A stretch of DNA of 56,573 nucleotides from Pseudomonadota bacterium (GTDB lineage Bacteria > Pseudomonadota > Alphaproteobacteria > Caulobacterales > Caulobacteraceae): assembly GCA_021808285.1 (NCBI GenBank), contig JAKBBV010000015.1:1-56573 (forward strand), read 5' to 3'. This document shows, piece after piece, positions 35,776 to 45,579 of this stretch. The first letter of the stretch is position 1, and each line of letters begins with the position of its first letter. The translations under genes were made by a program, and so were the position numbers. The notes under the pieces are model-generated. The model ran no database searches, had not been told where the DNA came from, and worked only from the letters and a program-made list of their open reading frames with translations.

Positions 35776-36342
35776 TCAAGCCCCACCCGATTCGGCCGGC
35801 GGCCCGCCAGTCGACTCGCGCGAGGTGACCACCACCATCGCCGCCCGAAGTGTTCGACCAAATAATTCGTATCCGGACTGGAGACACTGAATGATGCGTC
35901 CCGGCGCTAGCGTGTCGGAGGGTTGCTCCATCATTGCCTGATGCAGATGGGGATCAAAGCGGTCGCCCTGCTTTGGAGCGATCGCGTTCAGACCATTGCG
36001 GGCGAAGGCGTCGATCAGGGCCTTGTGAGTCATCTCCAGGCCGACGATGAGGTTGCGGGCGGCCGGATCCTCAGCATCGGCAGGGGCATGCTCAAGGGCG
36101 CGCGACAGGTTGTCCGCCACCGCCATGAGATCCTTGGCGAATTTAGATATGGCGTAGGCGCGGGCCTCGTTGGTCTCGCGTTCGGCTCGCCGTTTGGTGT
36201 TTTCGGCTTCGGCGGCATAGCGCAGCGCCTGATCCTTAAGCGCCGCCAGTTCCTGACGCAGGACAGCGATGTCCGCGTCGGCCTCAGGATCGGCCTCGGG
36301 TTCGAGGGCGAGGTCTTCGTTACTCATGCGGGAATCATCCAT
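35776..36342 (-). CDS. grpE: Heat-shock nucleotide exchange factor GrpE
   Basis: A 188-residue DnaK cofactor. An acidic N-terminus is followed by the long coiled coil ([18 protein letters not shown]) and the beta-wing domain with [31 protein letters not shown] and a C-terminal end with [15 protein letters not shown]. Its ATG at 36342 overlaps the end of hrcA by eight bases, so the two are translationally coupled. Confidence 0.96.
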   Translation of the reverse strand: MDDSRMSNEDLALEPEADPEADADIAVLRQELAALKDQALRYAAEAENTKRRAERETNEARAYAISKFAKDLMAVADNLSRALEHAPADAEDPAARNLIVGLEMTHKALIDAFARNGLNAIAPKQGDRFDPHLHQAMMEQPSDTLAPGRIIQCLQSGYELFGRTLRAAMVVVTSRESTGGPPAESGGA

Positions 36343-37435
36343 TCATCAATCGTCCTAGGGTCTTGGCGGTGTAGTCCACCAGCGGGATGACCCGGGCGTA
36401 GTTGAGACGCGTTGGCCCGATCACTCCAATCGCACCCAGCAACTTGCGACGTCCGGACATATAGGGCGCGGCGATGAGGGCGGAACCCGAGAGTGAAAAT
36501 AGCGGGGCCTCCGAGCCGATGAAGATACGCACACCCTCGGCGTCCCGGACATGATCGAGCAGTCCGATCAGCTGTTCCTTCTGCTCAAGGTCGTCGAACA
36601 GACGTCGGACACGTTCGAGGTCAGCCGCCGCGTGCGGATCGCCAAGGAGGTTCGCGCGCCCTCGCACAATCAGAGTGCGGTCCGATCCCTCGCCTCCCCA
36701 AGCCGCCAGCCCCTCCTCGATCAGGCGTGCGGCGGCGGCATCAAGCTCGCGGCGGGCGCCGGCGACTTCCACGGCCACGTCCTGCTTCAGGTCGGCGAGC
36801 GAGCGGCCGCGCAGGCGAGCATTCAAGAAATTCGAGGCCTCGGCGAGGGCGGCGGGCGTCAGTCCAGAGGGACGCCGCATCAGGCGATTTTCGACAGCCC
36901 CGTTTTCCATGACCATGACGGCCAGGGCCTGGTCGATGCCAAGAGCGACAAACTCCACATGCTTGACGGCCGCCTCCTGTGTGGGCGTGACCACCAGGCC
37001 GGCGCCTCCCGCCAGCCCTGAAAGAATGGCGCTGGCTTCGTCAAAGGCCTCTTCGAGACTCCCACCGCGGGCCCCGAGGCGAGAGTCGATCTCCCGTTGT
37101 TCATCCTCGGGAAGCTCGCCCACCTCGAGCAGTCCATCGATGAAAAGACGCAAGCCCGCATGGGTGGGGCGGCGACCCGCGCTGACATGCGGGGCGTCGA
37201 GCAATCCGATCTCGGCAAGATCCTGCATCGTGTTCCGGACCGAGGCTGGAGACAAATGTACGCCGCCACGGGAGATAGTGCGTGATCCGACCGGCTCGCC
37301 CGTGGCCAGATAGGTTTCCACGACGCGTCGGAAGATGTCCCGGGCGCGGGCATCGAGCTCGGCAAGCGACGCGCTGGCCGCGAAACGCGATCCGGCCGCC
37401 GGCAGAACGAAGGGCGAAGACGATGGGTTGCTCAT
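36335..37435 (-). CDS. hrcA: Heat-inducible transcription repressor HrcA
   Basis: A 366-residue repressor of chaperone operons that binds CIRCE elements. The N-terminal winged helix contains [13 protein letters not shown] and [18 protein letters not shown]; the central and C-terminal region contains [14 protein letters not shown] and the final [21 protein letters not shown] start it at the ATG at 37435 ([10 protein letters not shown]), which leaves an 82-base divergent gap to rph; the longer frame would overlap rph. I found no CIRCE sequence in that gap. Confidence 0.95.
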   Translation of the reverse strand: MSNPSSSPFVLPAAGSRFAASASLAELDARARDIFRRVVETYLATGEPVGSRTISRGGVHLSPASVRNTMQDLAEIGLLDAPHVSAGRRPTHAGLRLFIDGLLEVGELPEDEQREIDSRLGARGGSLEEAFDEASAILSGLAGGAGLVVTPTQEAAVKHVEFVALGIDQALAVMVMENGAVENRLMRRPSGLTPAALAEASNFLNARLRGRSLADLKQDVAVEVAGARRELDAAAARLIEEGLAAWGGEGSDRTLIVRGRANLLGDPHAAADLERVRRLFDDLEQKEQLIGLLDHVRDAEGVRIFIGSEAPLFSLSGSALIAAPYMSGRRKLLGAIGVIGPTRLNYARVIPLVDYTAKTLGRLMNG

Positions 37436-37517
37436 GGACGCATCCTGGGCCCTAGAGGATAAGGCGCACCGAGCGCCATGCAAGGCTTGCTCGGCAGGGC
37501 AAGGAGGCCCCACACCC

Positions 37518-38249
37518 ATGTACGTCGAACGACCTTCAGGCAGAGACCGGGACGCCCTGCGGGAGATCACGATTGACACAGGCGTCAATCGATATGCCGA
37601 GGGCTCGTGCCTCGTCAGCTTCGGCCACACTCGGGTTCTCGCTACCGCCAGTCTCGAAGAGGGCGTTCCGGGGTTCCTTCGAGGTCGGGGACAGGGCTGG
37701 GTAACGGCGGAATATGGCATGCTGCCGCGCGCGACTCATACTCGCGGCCGCCGTGAAGCGGCCCAGGGGAAACAGTCCGGCCGAACCCAGGAGATACAGC
37801 GCCTCGTGGGCCGGTCGTTGCGGGCCGTCACAAACCTCAAGGCTCTCGGCGAGCGTCAGATCACCATCGACTGCGACGTCGTCCAGGCGGACGGGGGCAC
37901 CCGCACCGCGTCGATCACAGGGGGCTGGGTGGCGTTGCGCTTGGCCTGCGACAAGCTGATGTCGGCCGGTCTGATCACGACGGATCCCGTTCTCGATCAG
38001 GTGGCGGCGGTATCATGTGGCCTCTTTCGCGGAGCCCCCGTCCTAGACCTCGACTATGACGAGGACAGCGCCGCGGAGGCCGACGCGAATTTCGTCCTTA
38101 CCGGCCGCGGGGACATCGTCGAGGTTCAGGCGACCGGCGAGAAGAGAGGCATGACCTCCCGAGAGTTCGAGGACCTGTTCGCCCTAGCTCGCGCCGGAAT
38201 TCAACAGCTCATGGCCCATCAGCGCAGCGCAGTTCAGGCAGGCCCTTAA
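37518..38249 (+). CDS. rph: Ribonuclease PH
   Basis: A 243-residue phosphorolytic 3'-5' exoribonuclease that trims tRNA 3' ends. It shows the typical [13 protein letters not shown] start, [58 protein letters not shown] and LDLDYDEDS (metal site). AAGGAGG lies upstream of the ATG at 37518. In many relatives rph is followed directly by rdgB and hemW; here a three-gene insert intervenes. Confidence 0.97.
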   Translation: MYVERPSGRDRDALREITIDTGVNRYAEGSCLVSFGHTRVLATASLEEGVPGFLRGRGQGWVTAEYGMLPRATHTRGRREAAQGKQSGRTQEIQRLVGRSLRAVTNLKALGERQITIDCDVVQADGGTRTASITGGWVALRLACDKLMSAGLITTDPVLDQVAAVSCGLFRGAPVLDLDYDEDSAAEADANFVLTGRGDIVEVQATGEKRGMTSREFEDLFALARAGIQQLMAHQRSAVQAGP

Positions 38250-38371
38250 AGACATCCCGTTCGGGTCGTGACCTTAGGCAGGTGAGCAAAGCCGCCCGGG
38301 AACTGAAGATCGAGCCGAAAGGTCCAACCGCTCGGGAGTCGGCCGTTGCGCGGGTTAGAAGCGCGGTCTGC

Positions 38372-38608
38372 TTAGTCCAAATCGTCCTCGACCTCATCGG
38401 AGGGGCCCGGATCAAAGCGCATAAGGTCCCCCGGCTGGCAGTCGAGCTCCCGACAGAGCGCCGCGAGCGTGGAAAATCGTACGGCTCGGGCCTTACCGGT
38501 TTTGAGGATCGACAGGTTGGCGATCGTTACGCCGACCCGGTCGGCGAGTTCGGTCAAGGACATCCGTCGCTCGACGAGGAGGCGATCAAGGCGAATGCGA
38601 ATCGGCAT
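38372..38608 (-). CDS. Small XRE-family DNA-binding regulator
   Basis: A 78-residue protein that is essentially one Cro/C1 helix-turn-helix (about residues 5-65: LLVERRMSLTELADRVGVTIANLSILKTGKARAVRFSTL, of which MSLTELADRVG and SILKTGKA are the core helices), with an acidic tail. This YozG-like type is commonly paired with a DUF2975 membrane protein, as here: its start is three bases after the stop of that gene. It probably regulates the pair itself. Confidence 0.87.
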   Translation of the reverse strand: MPIRIRLDRLLVERRMSLTELADRVGVTIANLSILKTGKARAVRFSTLAALCRELDCQPGDLMRFDPGPSDEVEDDLD

Positions 38609-38611
38609 GGT

Positions 38612-39151
38612 CTAGATCGTCAGCTCGGCTTCGCGGCGAAGGCGCGCGCCCTCACGAAACACCTCAGCCAGGACAACGATAACCAGAACAGAAAACCAGG
38701 TCGTCAGGCTTACCCCTCGCACCGCATGCCGATGGATCTCGTCGTGTGAGATCAGGTTAAGCGCCGGAACGAAGACGTAACGGCCGAGCTCAAGCCCGGC
38801 GAGCGTCCCCGCGATCAGCTGTAATCTTTGCACATTGTCAGGATGAAACGGATCCCCGGCGATCAAAGTCTGGAAGATGCGGCGCAAGCCCTCGACGATC
38901 AGGGTGGCGCCGCCGACGTAGAGGTCTGCGCCGACCAGTGCCGCGATTAGGAACGGCCCCAGCGGCGCTCCATGAAGATCAAGCTGATCGGTGAGGATCG
39001 GAGCATTCAGCAGATCGGGCCGGAAGCTGAGAAGCATCACCACGAACAAAGCGACGGTGATAGCGCCAGCGGATATGAAAAGCGCCCAGCGAACGACGTC
39101 CAGAATGGCCTTCAACAGGCTGGAGACCGACCCTGGGCCGAGAGCGCGCAT
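38612..39151 (-). CDS. DUF2975 membrane protein
   Basis: A 179-residue membrane protein with four predicted helices: about residues 12-45, 64-90, 112-132 and 148-170. The pattern of four helices with a short N-terminal segment and a partner XRE regulator matches DUF2975. Function unknown. The gene is followed three bases later by the regulator gene, so both are one unit. Its last residues are charged (REGARLRREAELTI). Confidence 0.75.
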   Translation of the reverse strand: MRALGPGSVSSLLKAILDVVRWALFISAGAITVALFVVMLLSFRPDLLNAPILTDQLDLHGAPLGPFLIAALVGADLYVGGATLIVEGLRRIFQTLIAGDPFHPDNVQRLQLIAGTLAGLELGRYVFVPALNLISHDEIHRHAVRGVSLTTWFSVLVIVVLAEVFREGARLRREAELTI

Positions 39152-39647
39152 GATCAGACCTTCGGATGACGTCTACAGGGGGCCTGGCGACCGCGGGTCA
39201 TCGCCTGCGGTCGCCCTCAGGTCGCTCGCCCGCAGATTGAACGTCGGACCGCCCCCGGTCCAGGCGTTGATCTAGCACGCTCCGGCGAATTTGGGCGATT
39301 CCCCTCATTGGTGTTGGGGCCATCAGTGTCTGAGCCATCACCCTTGCGCCACCAGGCTCAGGGCCACGAGCGAAACCCCGCCAAGAACGATGGTGTTGAA
39401 CAGCGGCAGCGCGATACGGTCGAAAGCGCTGATGAAACGTTGAACCGACATTGTCCTATCCTCTCACATGTCAGGCGCCGAAAGGGCGGAATGCCCGTTG
39501 TGCGCTTGCGAACGACTGCCGCCGTCCTTGTATGAGAAGGCATAGGATTTTGCCGCTTATCAATCAAATTACATATCGTTTAACAACATTAATCTTTTGC
39601 AATGCACAAGTCTTGAGGGCGCGGCCGCGTGGCTGTACGAGGCGCTC
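39152..39647. other. Intergenic region with a small membrane peptide gene
   Basis: Only the 37-residue gene at 39338-39451 is supported in this gap. The part 39541-39605 is AT-rich and may carry divergent promoters. On the minus strand, TTGATT (39562-39567) and TATGCC (39539-39544) are 17 bases apart, about 90 bases upstream of the small gene. Nothing else is recognised. Confidence 0.45.
39338..39451 (-). CDS. 37-residue single-helix membrane peptide
   Basis: A small gene that starts at the ATG at 39451 with GAGAGGA seven bases upstream, a good ribosome site. It encodes MSVQRFISAFDRIALPLF followed by NTIVLGGVSLVALSLVAQG: a short amphipathic head with charged residues and one hydrophobic helix of about 19 residues. 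Small membrane peptides of this type are common in Caulobacterales-like genomes as I recall, mostly without function. It is on the same strand as the DUF2975/XRE pair, about 190 bases upstream, and could be part of the same unit. Confidence 0.55.
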   Translation of the reverse strand: MSVQRFISAFDRIALPLFNTIVLGGVSLVALSLVAQG

Positions 39648-40250
39648 ATGCCCCTGAGCCTGCCCTCCGGCCAACGTCTGGTCGTCGCAACCCACAATCG
39701 CGGCAAGGCGCGTGAACTGGCGGCGCTGCTTGAGAGTCGCTTTGAGGTCATTTCAGCTGGCGAGTTGGGCCTTCCCGAACCGGATGAGCCTGAAACGACG
39801 TTCATCGGCAACGCTGTGATCAAGGCCAGAGCCTCCGCCGAAAGGAGTGGTTTGTTGGCCATCGCCGATGATTCTGGGTTGTGCGTCGCGGGTCTCGACG
39901 GAGCGCCTGGCGTCCACTCCGCGCGGTGGGCGGGTCCCGACAGGGACTTCGCGCGGGCCATGGACCGCGTCCAGAGCCGACTGGAGGAGATTGTCGACGC
40001 CGATGCCTCCGCGGCCTTTGTCTGTGCGCTTGCCGTCGCTTGGCCGCAGGGCCCGGTCGTCGCTTTTGAAGGCCGCATCGAGGGTCGGGTGAGCTTTCCG
40101 CCGCGGGGGGATCGCGGCTTTGGCTACGACCCGATCTTCATTCCAAAAGGGGGGCTGCAAACGTTCGGGGAGATGGCGCCTGAAGCCAAAGAGGCCATCA
40201 GTCATCGCTCCCGCGCCTTCGCCGCGCTGAAGGCAGCGCTGTTTGACTGA
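39648..40250 (+). CDS. rdgB: Non-canonical purine NTP pyrophosphatase
   Basis: A 200-residue house-cleaning enzyme that hydrolyses dITP, XTP and ITP. It has the N-terminal LVVATHNRGKARELAALL, the ADDSGLCVAGLDGAPGVHSARW signature and the C-terminal GFGYDPIFIPKG, TFGEM and SHRSRAF. The ATG at 39648 has GAGG five bases upstream; the earlier ATG at 39597 adds 17 residues that the family lacks. It overlaps the hemW start by eight bases. Confidence 0.96.
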   Translation: MPLSLPSGQRLVVATHNRGKARELAALLESRFEVISAGELGLPEPDEPETTFIGNAVIKARASAERSGLLAIADDSGLCVAGLDGAPGVHSARWAGPDRDFARAMDRVQSRLEEIVDADASAAFVCALAVAWPQGPVVAFEGRIEGRVSFPPRGDRGFGYDPIFIPKGGLQTFGEMAPEAKEAISHRSRAFAALKAALFD

Positions 40251-41406
40251 CACTCGCCGGCCGCCGTCAGAGGCGCCTGACCGCTCCCTCGGGCTCTATA
40301 TTCATTGGCCCTATTGCTCTCGGATCTGCCCCTACTGCGATTTCAACGTGGTGCGCGGGCGCGGTCGCACGCAGCAGGGCGAGGCGCTTCTTGAGGCCGC
40401 GGTGCGAGATATTGGCCGGCAGCGGTCGGAAGTCGGACCTCGTCGCCTGGTATCGATCTTCCTTGGGGGAGGCACGCCCTCGCTGTTACCGCCCGAGGCG
40501 TTGCGCCGCCTCATCTCAGAGTCGGTCGCGGCCTGGGACGCCGGTCTGGATATTGAGATCTCCCTTGAAGCCAATCCAGATGATGCCTCGATCGCCCATC
40601 TGAGTGAGATTGCGAAGGCCGGGGTCAATCGCCTCTCCCTGGGAGTTCAGTCCTTCCAGGATGAGGCCCTTGCTCTGCTCGGACGCAACCACAGCGGCGC
40701 CGCTGCGGCCGATGCCGTCGCCTTGGCTCGGGATCTCTTCCCGCGCGTATCCCTCGATCTCATCCACAGCTGGCCGGGCCAGACGCCGCAAATGTGGCGC
40801 GCTGACCTAGAGACCGCCATCGCGCTCGAACCCGAGCACATCTCGGCCTATGAGCTCACCTTCGAGCACAATACCGCCTTCGGCCGAGCCCGGGATCGCG
40901 GGCGTTTGACCCCGCCGGACGAGGCAAGGCGCGCCGATCACTTCGCTCTCACCGACGAGGTGCTCGGCGAGGCGGGGTTCGAGGCCTATGAGGTCTCTAA
41001 TCACGCCCGCGGGCGAGCGGCGCGCGCGCGCCACAATCTTCTCTATTGGCAAGGCGAGGACTACGTCGGGGTGGGCCCCGGCGCCCATGGACGCCTGATG
41101 CGCGATGGTATTCGCTTGGCCTCCGAGGCACCCCGCGCCATCGAACGCTATATCGCGGCGATCGCCGACGACGTCGCCACGCCATGGGAAGCTCTCTCGC
41201 CGGAGGACGCGGCGCTGGAGCGTCTGGCCATGGGGCTGCGCCTGAAGGAGGGGGTTCCTCTACGTGATCTCGCAGTCCTGGCCATCTCGGACCGGCGGAT
41301 CGCGGCGCTGGTCGACCATCTTGAGGTCAGGAACGAGCGAATCGCTGCGCGCCCACAAAGCCGCGCCCTCATCGATCGACTGGCCCTGGAGCTCGTTCGG
41401 GACTGA
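40243..41406 (+). CDS. hemW: Radical SAM haem chaperone HemW
   Basis: A 387-residue radical SAM protein formerly called oxygen-independent coproporphyrinogen oxidase-like. The 4Fe-4S motif is CSRICPYC (Cys25, Cys29, Cys32), followed by IFLGGGTPSLL, and LSLGVQSF and SLDLIHSWPGQT. It lacks the extra N-terminal residues of true HemN. HemW inserts haem into respiratory proteins. It begins at a TTG overlapping the rdgB stop. Confidence 0.93.
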   Translation: MTDTRRPPSEAPDRSLGLYIHWPYCSRICPYCDFNVVRGRGRTQQGEALLEAAVRDIGRQRSEVGPRRLVSIFLGGGTPSLLPPEALRRLISESVAAWDAGLDIEISLEANPDDASIAHLSEIAKAGVNRLSLGVQSFQDEALALLGRNHSGAAAADAVALARDLFPRVSLDLIHSWPGQTPQMWRADLETAIALEPEHISAYELTFEHNTAFGRARDRGRLTPPDEARRADHFALTDEVLGEAGFEAYEVSNHARGRAARARHNLLYWQGEDYVGVGPGAHGRLMRDGIRLASEAPRAIERYIAAIADDVATPWEALSPEDAALERLAMGLRLKEGVPLRDLAVLAISDRRIAALVDHLEVRNERIAARPQSRALIDRLALELVRD

Positions 41407-41574
41407 CCCGTCTGTGGAGAGAGCGCCAGCGCCGAATCTACGGCGGCGCGAGATATTGTCTAAGTGCGCCAAATGGCGCCGCCATGAGGACGCAGTAGGC
41501 GCCTGATCGCCTCGCTTGCCGTCCGTCGCCGAACATCCCTAGTCTCATGAACGAGGGCGGAAGCGAGCTTAGCG

Positions 41575-43383
41575 ATGGGTCGGCGGCTGGTTCGAGGCGT
41601 TAGGGGCATTGGCGCCCTCCTGGCGATGCTAGGGGCGATCGCCGCGCCCGCTTCGGCGCCCGCCGGCGCGTCGTGCCACATATCGGCGGCGTCGATCTCC
41701 GTGACCATAGACAACCTGCGTCCCCTCGTGAACGGCGAGATCAATGGATCACCGGTTCGATTTCTCGCGGATACGGGGGCGGCCTTCAGTCTGCTGCCGA
41801 ACGCCACGGCCGTCGCCTTCCATCTCCCGATATCTCCGGCCCCGATGGATCTTCGAATGACCGGCCTGGGCGGTTCGTTCAGGCCCAGCGTTGCGCGGGT
41901 TCAGAATCTGCAGATCGAAGGCGTCGCTCTCCACAATGTCGAGTTCCTCGTCGGCGGCACCGATGCGGATTTCAACGATGTGGGCATATTGGGCCAGAAC
42001 TTCTGGCATATTGACGATCTCGAACTCGACTTCGGCCATGGCGCTCTGAGGTTCGACAAGACCTCCGGGTGCGGCCGGCGAATCTTGGCCTATTGGGCCC
42101 GGCCAGGCGATGCGGTGATCGTTCTGGACCTTATCGGATCGTCGCGGTCGACCAGCAGCGCCATCGTGCCGGTTCTGATAAACGGCGTGCGGATGCGGGC
42201 CGAGCTGGACACCGGCGCATCGACCTCCGTCCTGACCTTTGCGGCGGCGCGACGCGCTGGCATCGACCCCAACGGGCCTGATGTCACGAGCCGCGGAGTG
42301 GGCCTGGGAGTCGGGCATCGCGGAGTCACATCGCGGGTTGCGCGGGTGAATCTCGTCGACATCGGCGGGGAGCGCGTGGAACACACCCGGCTTGGCCTAG
42401 TCGACGACCTGCTCCCCGATGTCGATATGCTCCTGGGCGAGGATTTCTTTCTCTCTCACCGCGTCTATATCGCCAGGGATCAGGGCAAGGTCTATGCGAC
42501 CTACGAGGGCGGTCCGGTGTTCAATCTGGGCGGCTCATCTGTGGCGACGACGGCGCGGCCAGAGGCGGCGAGCGAGACCAGAGCATCGACTGGCAAGGTC
42601 GCCGACGCGCTGGGATCCGACAACTCTCAGAGTCTTGGGCTGAAGGCCGCCGCGGAACTGAGCCGACTCGAATTCGAGGCCGCGATCGCGGATTTCAGTC
42701 GCGCCCTGGCGCTTGAGCCCCGAGATGCGGATTTTCTGCTCGGGCGGGGCGAAGCCTATGCGCGGAGCCGACGTCCAGGAGCGGCCCTTGCCGATCTCGA
42801 CGCCGCTCTCAGCCTTACGCCCGACGACATCGAGGCGCGTCTGACCCGGGCCGGGCTGAGGATCGGCTTGGGTGAACTCACCAAAGCCCGCGATGACCTT
42901 GACAGCGCCGCCGCCCTGATGCCGGAAGCCGCCAATACCCGCCTGGAGCTGGCCGAACTCTACAACCAGGCCGATGCCCCGCGGCGCGCCATGGCGTCTG
43001 AGCTGAGCTGGGCGCGTGCGCACGCCGACGATGCGAGGTCGCCCATCGCCCAGGGGGTCTACTGCCGCGCCTCGGCCGTCTCAGGAACCCAGCTGCTGCT
43101 CGGGCTCAAGGCTTGCGATCACGCCGTCAAGGCCAGTCCCAAGGCCCCTGGAACGCTGACTTGGCGGGGCGTGATCAGGCTGCGATTGGGCGATGCGGAG
43201 AGAGCGGCGGCCGACCTCTCCGACGCCGCCGACCTCGCTCCAAAATCCGCGATCGCGCGCTATTGCCTCGGCCTGGCGGACCAGAGACTGAACCTGCCAA
43301 GGGCCGGGCAGGATCTCGCCGCCGGACTTGCCTTGGACCCCGGACTCGCGGACTGGGCCAAGCGCCATGGCTTGACGAGCTAA
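41575..43383 (+). CDS. Tandem retropepsin-like aspartyl protease with TPR tail
   Basis: A 602-residue exported protein: signal-peptide-like N-terminus (about 1-30), a first retropepsin-type domain with DTG at Asp66 (FLADTGAAFS), a second with DTG at Asp212 (AELDTGASTS), then about five to six tetratricopeptide repeats (roughly residues 350-600). Each domain has the Gly-rich flap-like and ILGQNF / LLGEDF motifs that close retropepsin folds, so the two copies could form one active dimer within one chain. The substrate is unknown. A related gene ends the window at 56126-56573. Confidence 0.85.
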   Translation: MGRRLVRGVRGIGALLAMLGAIAAPASAPAGASCHISAASISVTIDNLRPLVNGEINGSPVRFLADTGAAFSLLPNATAVAFHLPISPAPMDLRMTGLGGSFRPSVARVQNLQIEGVALHNVEFLVGGTDADFNDVGILGQNFWHIDDLELDFGHGALRFDKTSGCGRRILAYWARPGDAVIVLDLIGSSRSTSSAIVPVLINGVRMRAELDTGASTSVLTFAAARRAGIDPNGPDVTSRGVGLGVGHRGVTSRVARVNLVDIGGERVEHTRLGLVDDLLPDVDMLLGEDFFLSHRVYIARDQGKVYATYEGGPVFNLGGSSVATTARPEAASETRASTGKVADALGSDNSQSLGLKAAAELSRLEFEAAIADFSRALALEPRDADFLLGRGEAYARSRRPGAALADLDAALSLTPDDIEARLTRAGLRIGLGELTKARDDLDSAAALMPEAANTRLELAELYNQADAPRRAMASELSWARAHADDARSPIAQGVYCRASAVSGTQLLLGLKACDHAVKASPKAPGTLTWRGVIRLRLGDAERAAADLSDAADLAPKSAIARYCLGLADQRLNLPRAGQDLAAGLALDPGLADWAKRHGLTS

Positions 43384-43395
43384 GGACCGACCTCA

Positions 43396-43827
43396 ATGCC
43401 TAAGACCACGAACCACACCTCTATCGCAGACCTCAACCAGGCGAACCTCGACAAGCTGCCAGGGCATCTTGGTCTCGTCATCACCAAGGTCGAGGATGGC
43501 TTGGTTGAGGGGCGCTTCGACGTCCGCCCTGACCTCGTGGCTCACACCGGATATCTCTTGGCTGGCGCGGTGCTAAGCATCGCCGACATCCTGTGCGCCT
43601 ATGGCGTCTCGACCTCCTGGCCCGATGGCGCGAATGGATTCACGACGGCAGAGGTCAAGTGCAACTTCATCGGCACGCTGCGGGAGGGCGGCGTGACGGC
43701 GACTGCACGGCTGCTTCATGGGGGACGGACCACCCAGGTTTGGGACGCTGAAGTGCGAAACGAGAGCTCCGGACAGCTGATGGCCGCCTTTCGCTGCACC
43801 CAGATCCTTCTCTACCCGAGAGCATGA
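43396..43827 (+). CDS. PaaI-family hotdog thioesterase
   Basis: A 143-residue single hotdog-fold protein. The motif LVAHTGYLLAGAVLSIADILCAYG carries the pattern of PaaI/4HBT thioesterases, and the later TTAEVKCNFIG is typical of hotdog CoA thioesterases. It hydrolyses small or aromatic acyl-CoA esters in relatives. It follows the retropepsin gene by 12 bases, but the link may be only positional. Confidence 0.88.
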   Translation: MPKTTNHTSIADLNQANLDKLPGHLGLVITKVEDGLVEGRFDVRPDLVAHTGYLLAGAVLSIADILCAYGVSTSWPDGANGFTTAEVKCNFIGTLREGGVTATARLLHGGRTTQVWDAEVRNESSGQLMAAFRCTQILLYPRA

Positions 43828-43848
43828 GCCGACTGCTCACCCCGGAAC

Positions 43849-45579
43849 TCAGTCTCCGCAGCAGCCCAGCGCCACGCCCTCTCGCCGGGGATCGGCGCCG
43901 CCCTGAAGGCGTCCGCCTCGCACGATGATGCCGTGGAGGCCAGAATCCTCGACAAAGGGGTTGGTGACCAGATTGACCCCGCGCGCTTTCAATCCGTCGA
44001 CCACGCCCGGGGCGAACTTCTCCGGCTCGGAAATGTAGGCTGGTCCAAAGGCCACCAGATTAGGCAGAGCGACCGCCTGCTGCATACTCAGGTTCCAGTC
44101 CAGAGCTCCGACGATTCCCTTAAGGACAAACGAGGGTATGGCTAGGCCCCCCGGGGAGCCGATACCGGCGACGAAGCGGCCTTCCCTGTCGAGAATAATG
44201 GTGGGCGCCATAGAGGACCGAGGGCGTTTGCGCGGGGCCACCGCATTGGCGGCGGGCCGTCCGTCCGGGTCGGTGGGAGCGAAGGAAAAGTCGGTCAACT
44301 GATTGTTGAGGAAGAACCCATCCACCATGCGGCCGTCCCCGAAGATGCTCTCCACGGTCGTCGTCATGGCCACGACGTTGCCCCACCGGTCCACAACCAC
44401 GAACGAGGAGGTGCCCCCGGGCTCCTGGGTATGGTCAGGACCGGGATTTGGCGCACCGGGAGGGTCGCCAGCCTGAGGCGGGGCGCCGGCCACAGGTCCG
44501 ATCAGCTTCGCCCGCTCATCCAGATAGCCCGAGCTCAACAGGCCCGCCGTCGGAACCTTCACGAAGGCCGGGTCGGCGTTATAGCGTAGGTCGTCGGCAT
44601 ACATCAGCCGCTCCGCCTGGGAGATTTCGTACCATCCCTGGGCGTCGGCTGGACCCCGCGAGGCAATGTCGGTACGCTGCAAGAGCCCCAGGCCCTCCAA
44701 CACGGCGACACCCCCAGAGGGCGGGTTCGGTCCGCAGACGGCATAGTTTCGGTAGGGTGCGCAGAGGGCCGCAGCGCTATGCGCCTGATAGGCGGCCAGA
44801 TCCTGCAGGGTCATGCTCCCGGGAATAGGGCCCTGATGAATCCTGTCGACGATGTCCTGGGCGATCTTGCCTTTGAGGATGGCGTCGGGTCCCTGCCTGG
44901 CGATCAGGCGCAGGGTGCGGGCATAGGCAGGGTTCTTCAGGCGCTCCCCCGCCTTGATCGGTCGACCCTTTTCGTCGCGGAAATAGGCGATCACGTCAGG
45001 CGCTCTGGCCTGGGGGGCATGGCCCTCCACCATCCCCTGAAGTCGCGGCCCCACCAAAAAGCCGTCATCCGCCAGCCGCTCTGCGTCGCCGAACAGTCCG
45101 CGCCAAGCCAGTCGTCCATGGTCCTTTTGGGCGAGGTAAAGCATCGCGATCGCGCCCGGCACGCCCGCCGAGCGCCCCGACAGCATGGCCTCGGCACGGG
45201 ACATGGGCTGGCCGGAGGGTGCGAGGAACATGTCGGGTGTGGCGCCGGCGGGCGCGAACTCGCGCCCGTCATAGGCAGTCACGGTATGGGACTTGGCATC
45301 ATACCAGAGCATGAAGGCGCCGCCGCCCAAACCTGAACTCTGAGGTTCCACAAGCCCAAGCGCCGCCTGGATCGCCACCGCCGCATCCGCCGCGTTTCCA
45401 CCTCGGCGAAGCACCGCCAGCCCCGCCTCCACCGCCTGCGGGTTCGCCGCCGCGACCATGGCCTTGGGGCCTTCCGTGATTGTTCCTCCAGGGGCCGGGG
45501 CGATCGCCATGGCCGCGCCTGCGGCCCCGGTCGCCACGCCGAGCAGGACAGCGCGAGCGAAGGCTGGAAAGAGACGCAT
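43849..45579 (-). CDS. ggt: Gamma-glutamyltranspeptidase
   Basis: A 576-residue exported Ntn-hydrolase of glutathione breakdown. A signal peptide (about 1-27) is followed by AAANPQAVEAGLAVLRRGGNAADAA and LGLVEPQSSGLGGG, the family signature. The autoprocessing nucleophile Thr lies in GGTSSFVVVDRWGNVVAMT. The end FGSPGG-like GIGSPGGLAIP is typical. The start is the ATG at 45579 with GGAG six bases upstream. The 107 extra codons of the long frame overlap the divergent P1 peptidase gene and are rejected. Confidence 0.95.
   Translation of the reverse strand: MRLFPAFARAVLLGVATGAAGAAMAIAPAPGGTITEGPKAMVAAANPQAVEAGLAVLRRGGNAADAAVAIQAALGLVEPQSSGLGGGAFMLWYDAKSHTVTAYDGREFAPAGATPDMFLAPSGQPMSRAEAMLSGRSAGVPGAIAMLYLAQKDHGRLAWRGLFGDAERLADDGFLVGPRLQGMVEGHAPQARAPDVIAYFRDEKGRPIKAGERLKNPAYARTLRLIARQGPDAILKGKIAQDIVDRIHQGPIPGSMTLQDLAAYQAHSAAALCAPYRNYAVCGPNPPSGGVAVLEGLGLLQRTDIASRGPADAQGWYEISQAERLMYADDLRYNADPAFVKVPTAGLLSSGYLDERAKLIGPVAGAPPQAGDPPGAPNPGPDHTQEPGGTSSFVVVDRWGNVVAMTTTVESIFGDGRMVDGFFLNNQLTDFSFAPTDPDGRPAANAVAPRKRPRSSMAPTIILDREGRFVAGIGSPGGLAIPSFVLKGIVGALDWNLSMQQAVALPNLVAFGPAYISEPEKFAPGVVDGLKARGVNLVTNPFVEDSGLHGIIVRGGRLQGGADPRREGVALGCCGD

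Noticed and set aside
37436-37517. CIRCE operator between hrcA and rph
   Set aside because: The TTAGCACTC/GAGTGCTAA inverted repeat is not present in this gap.
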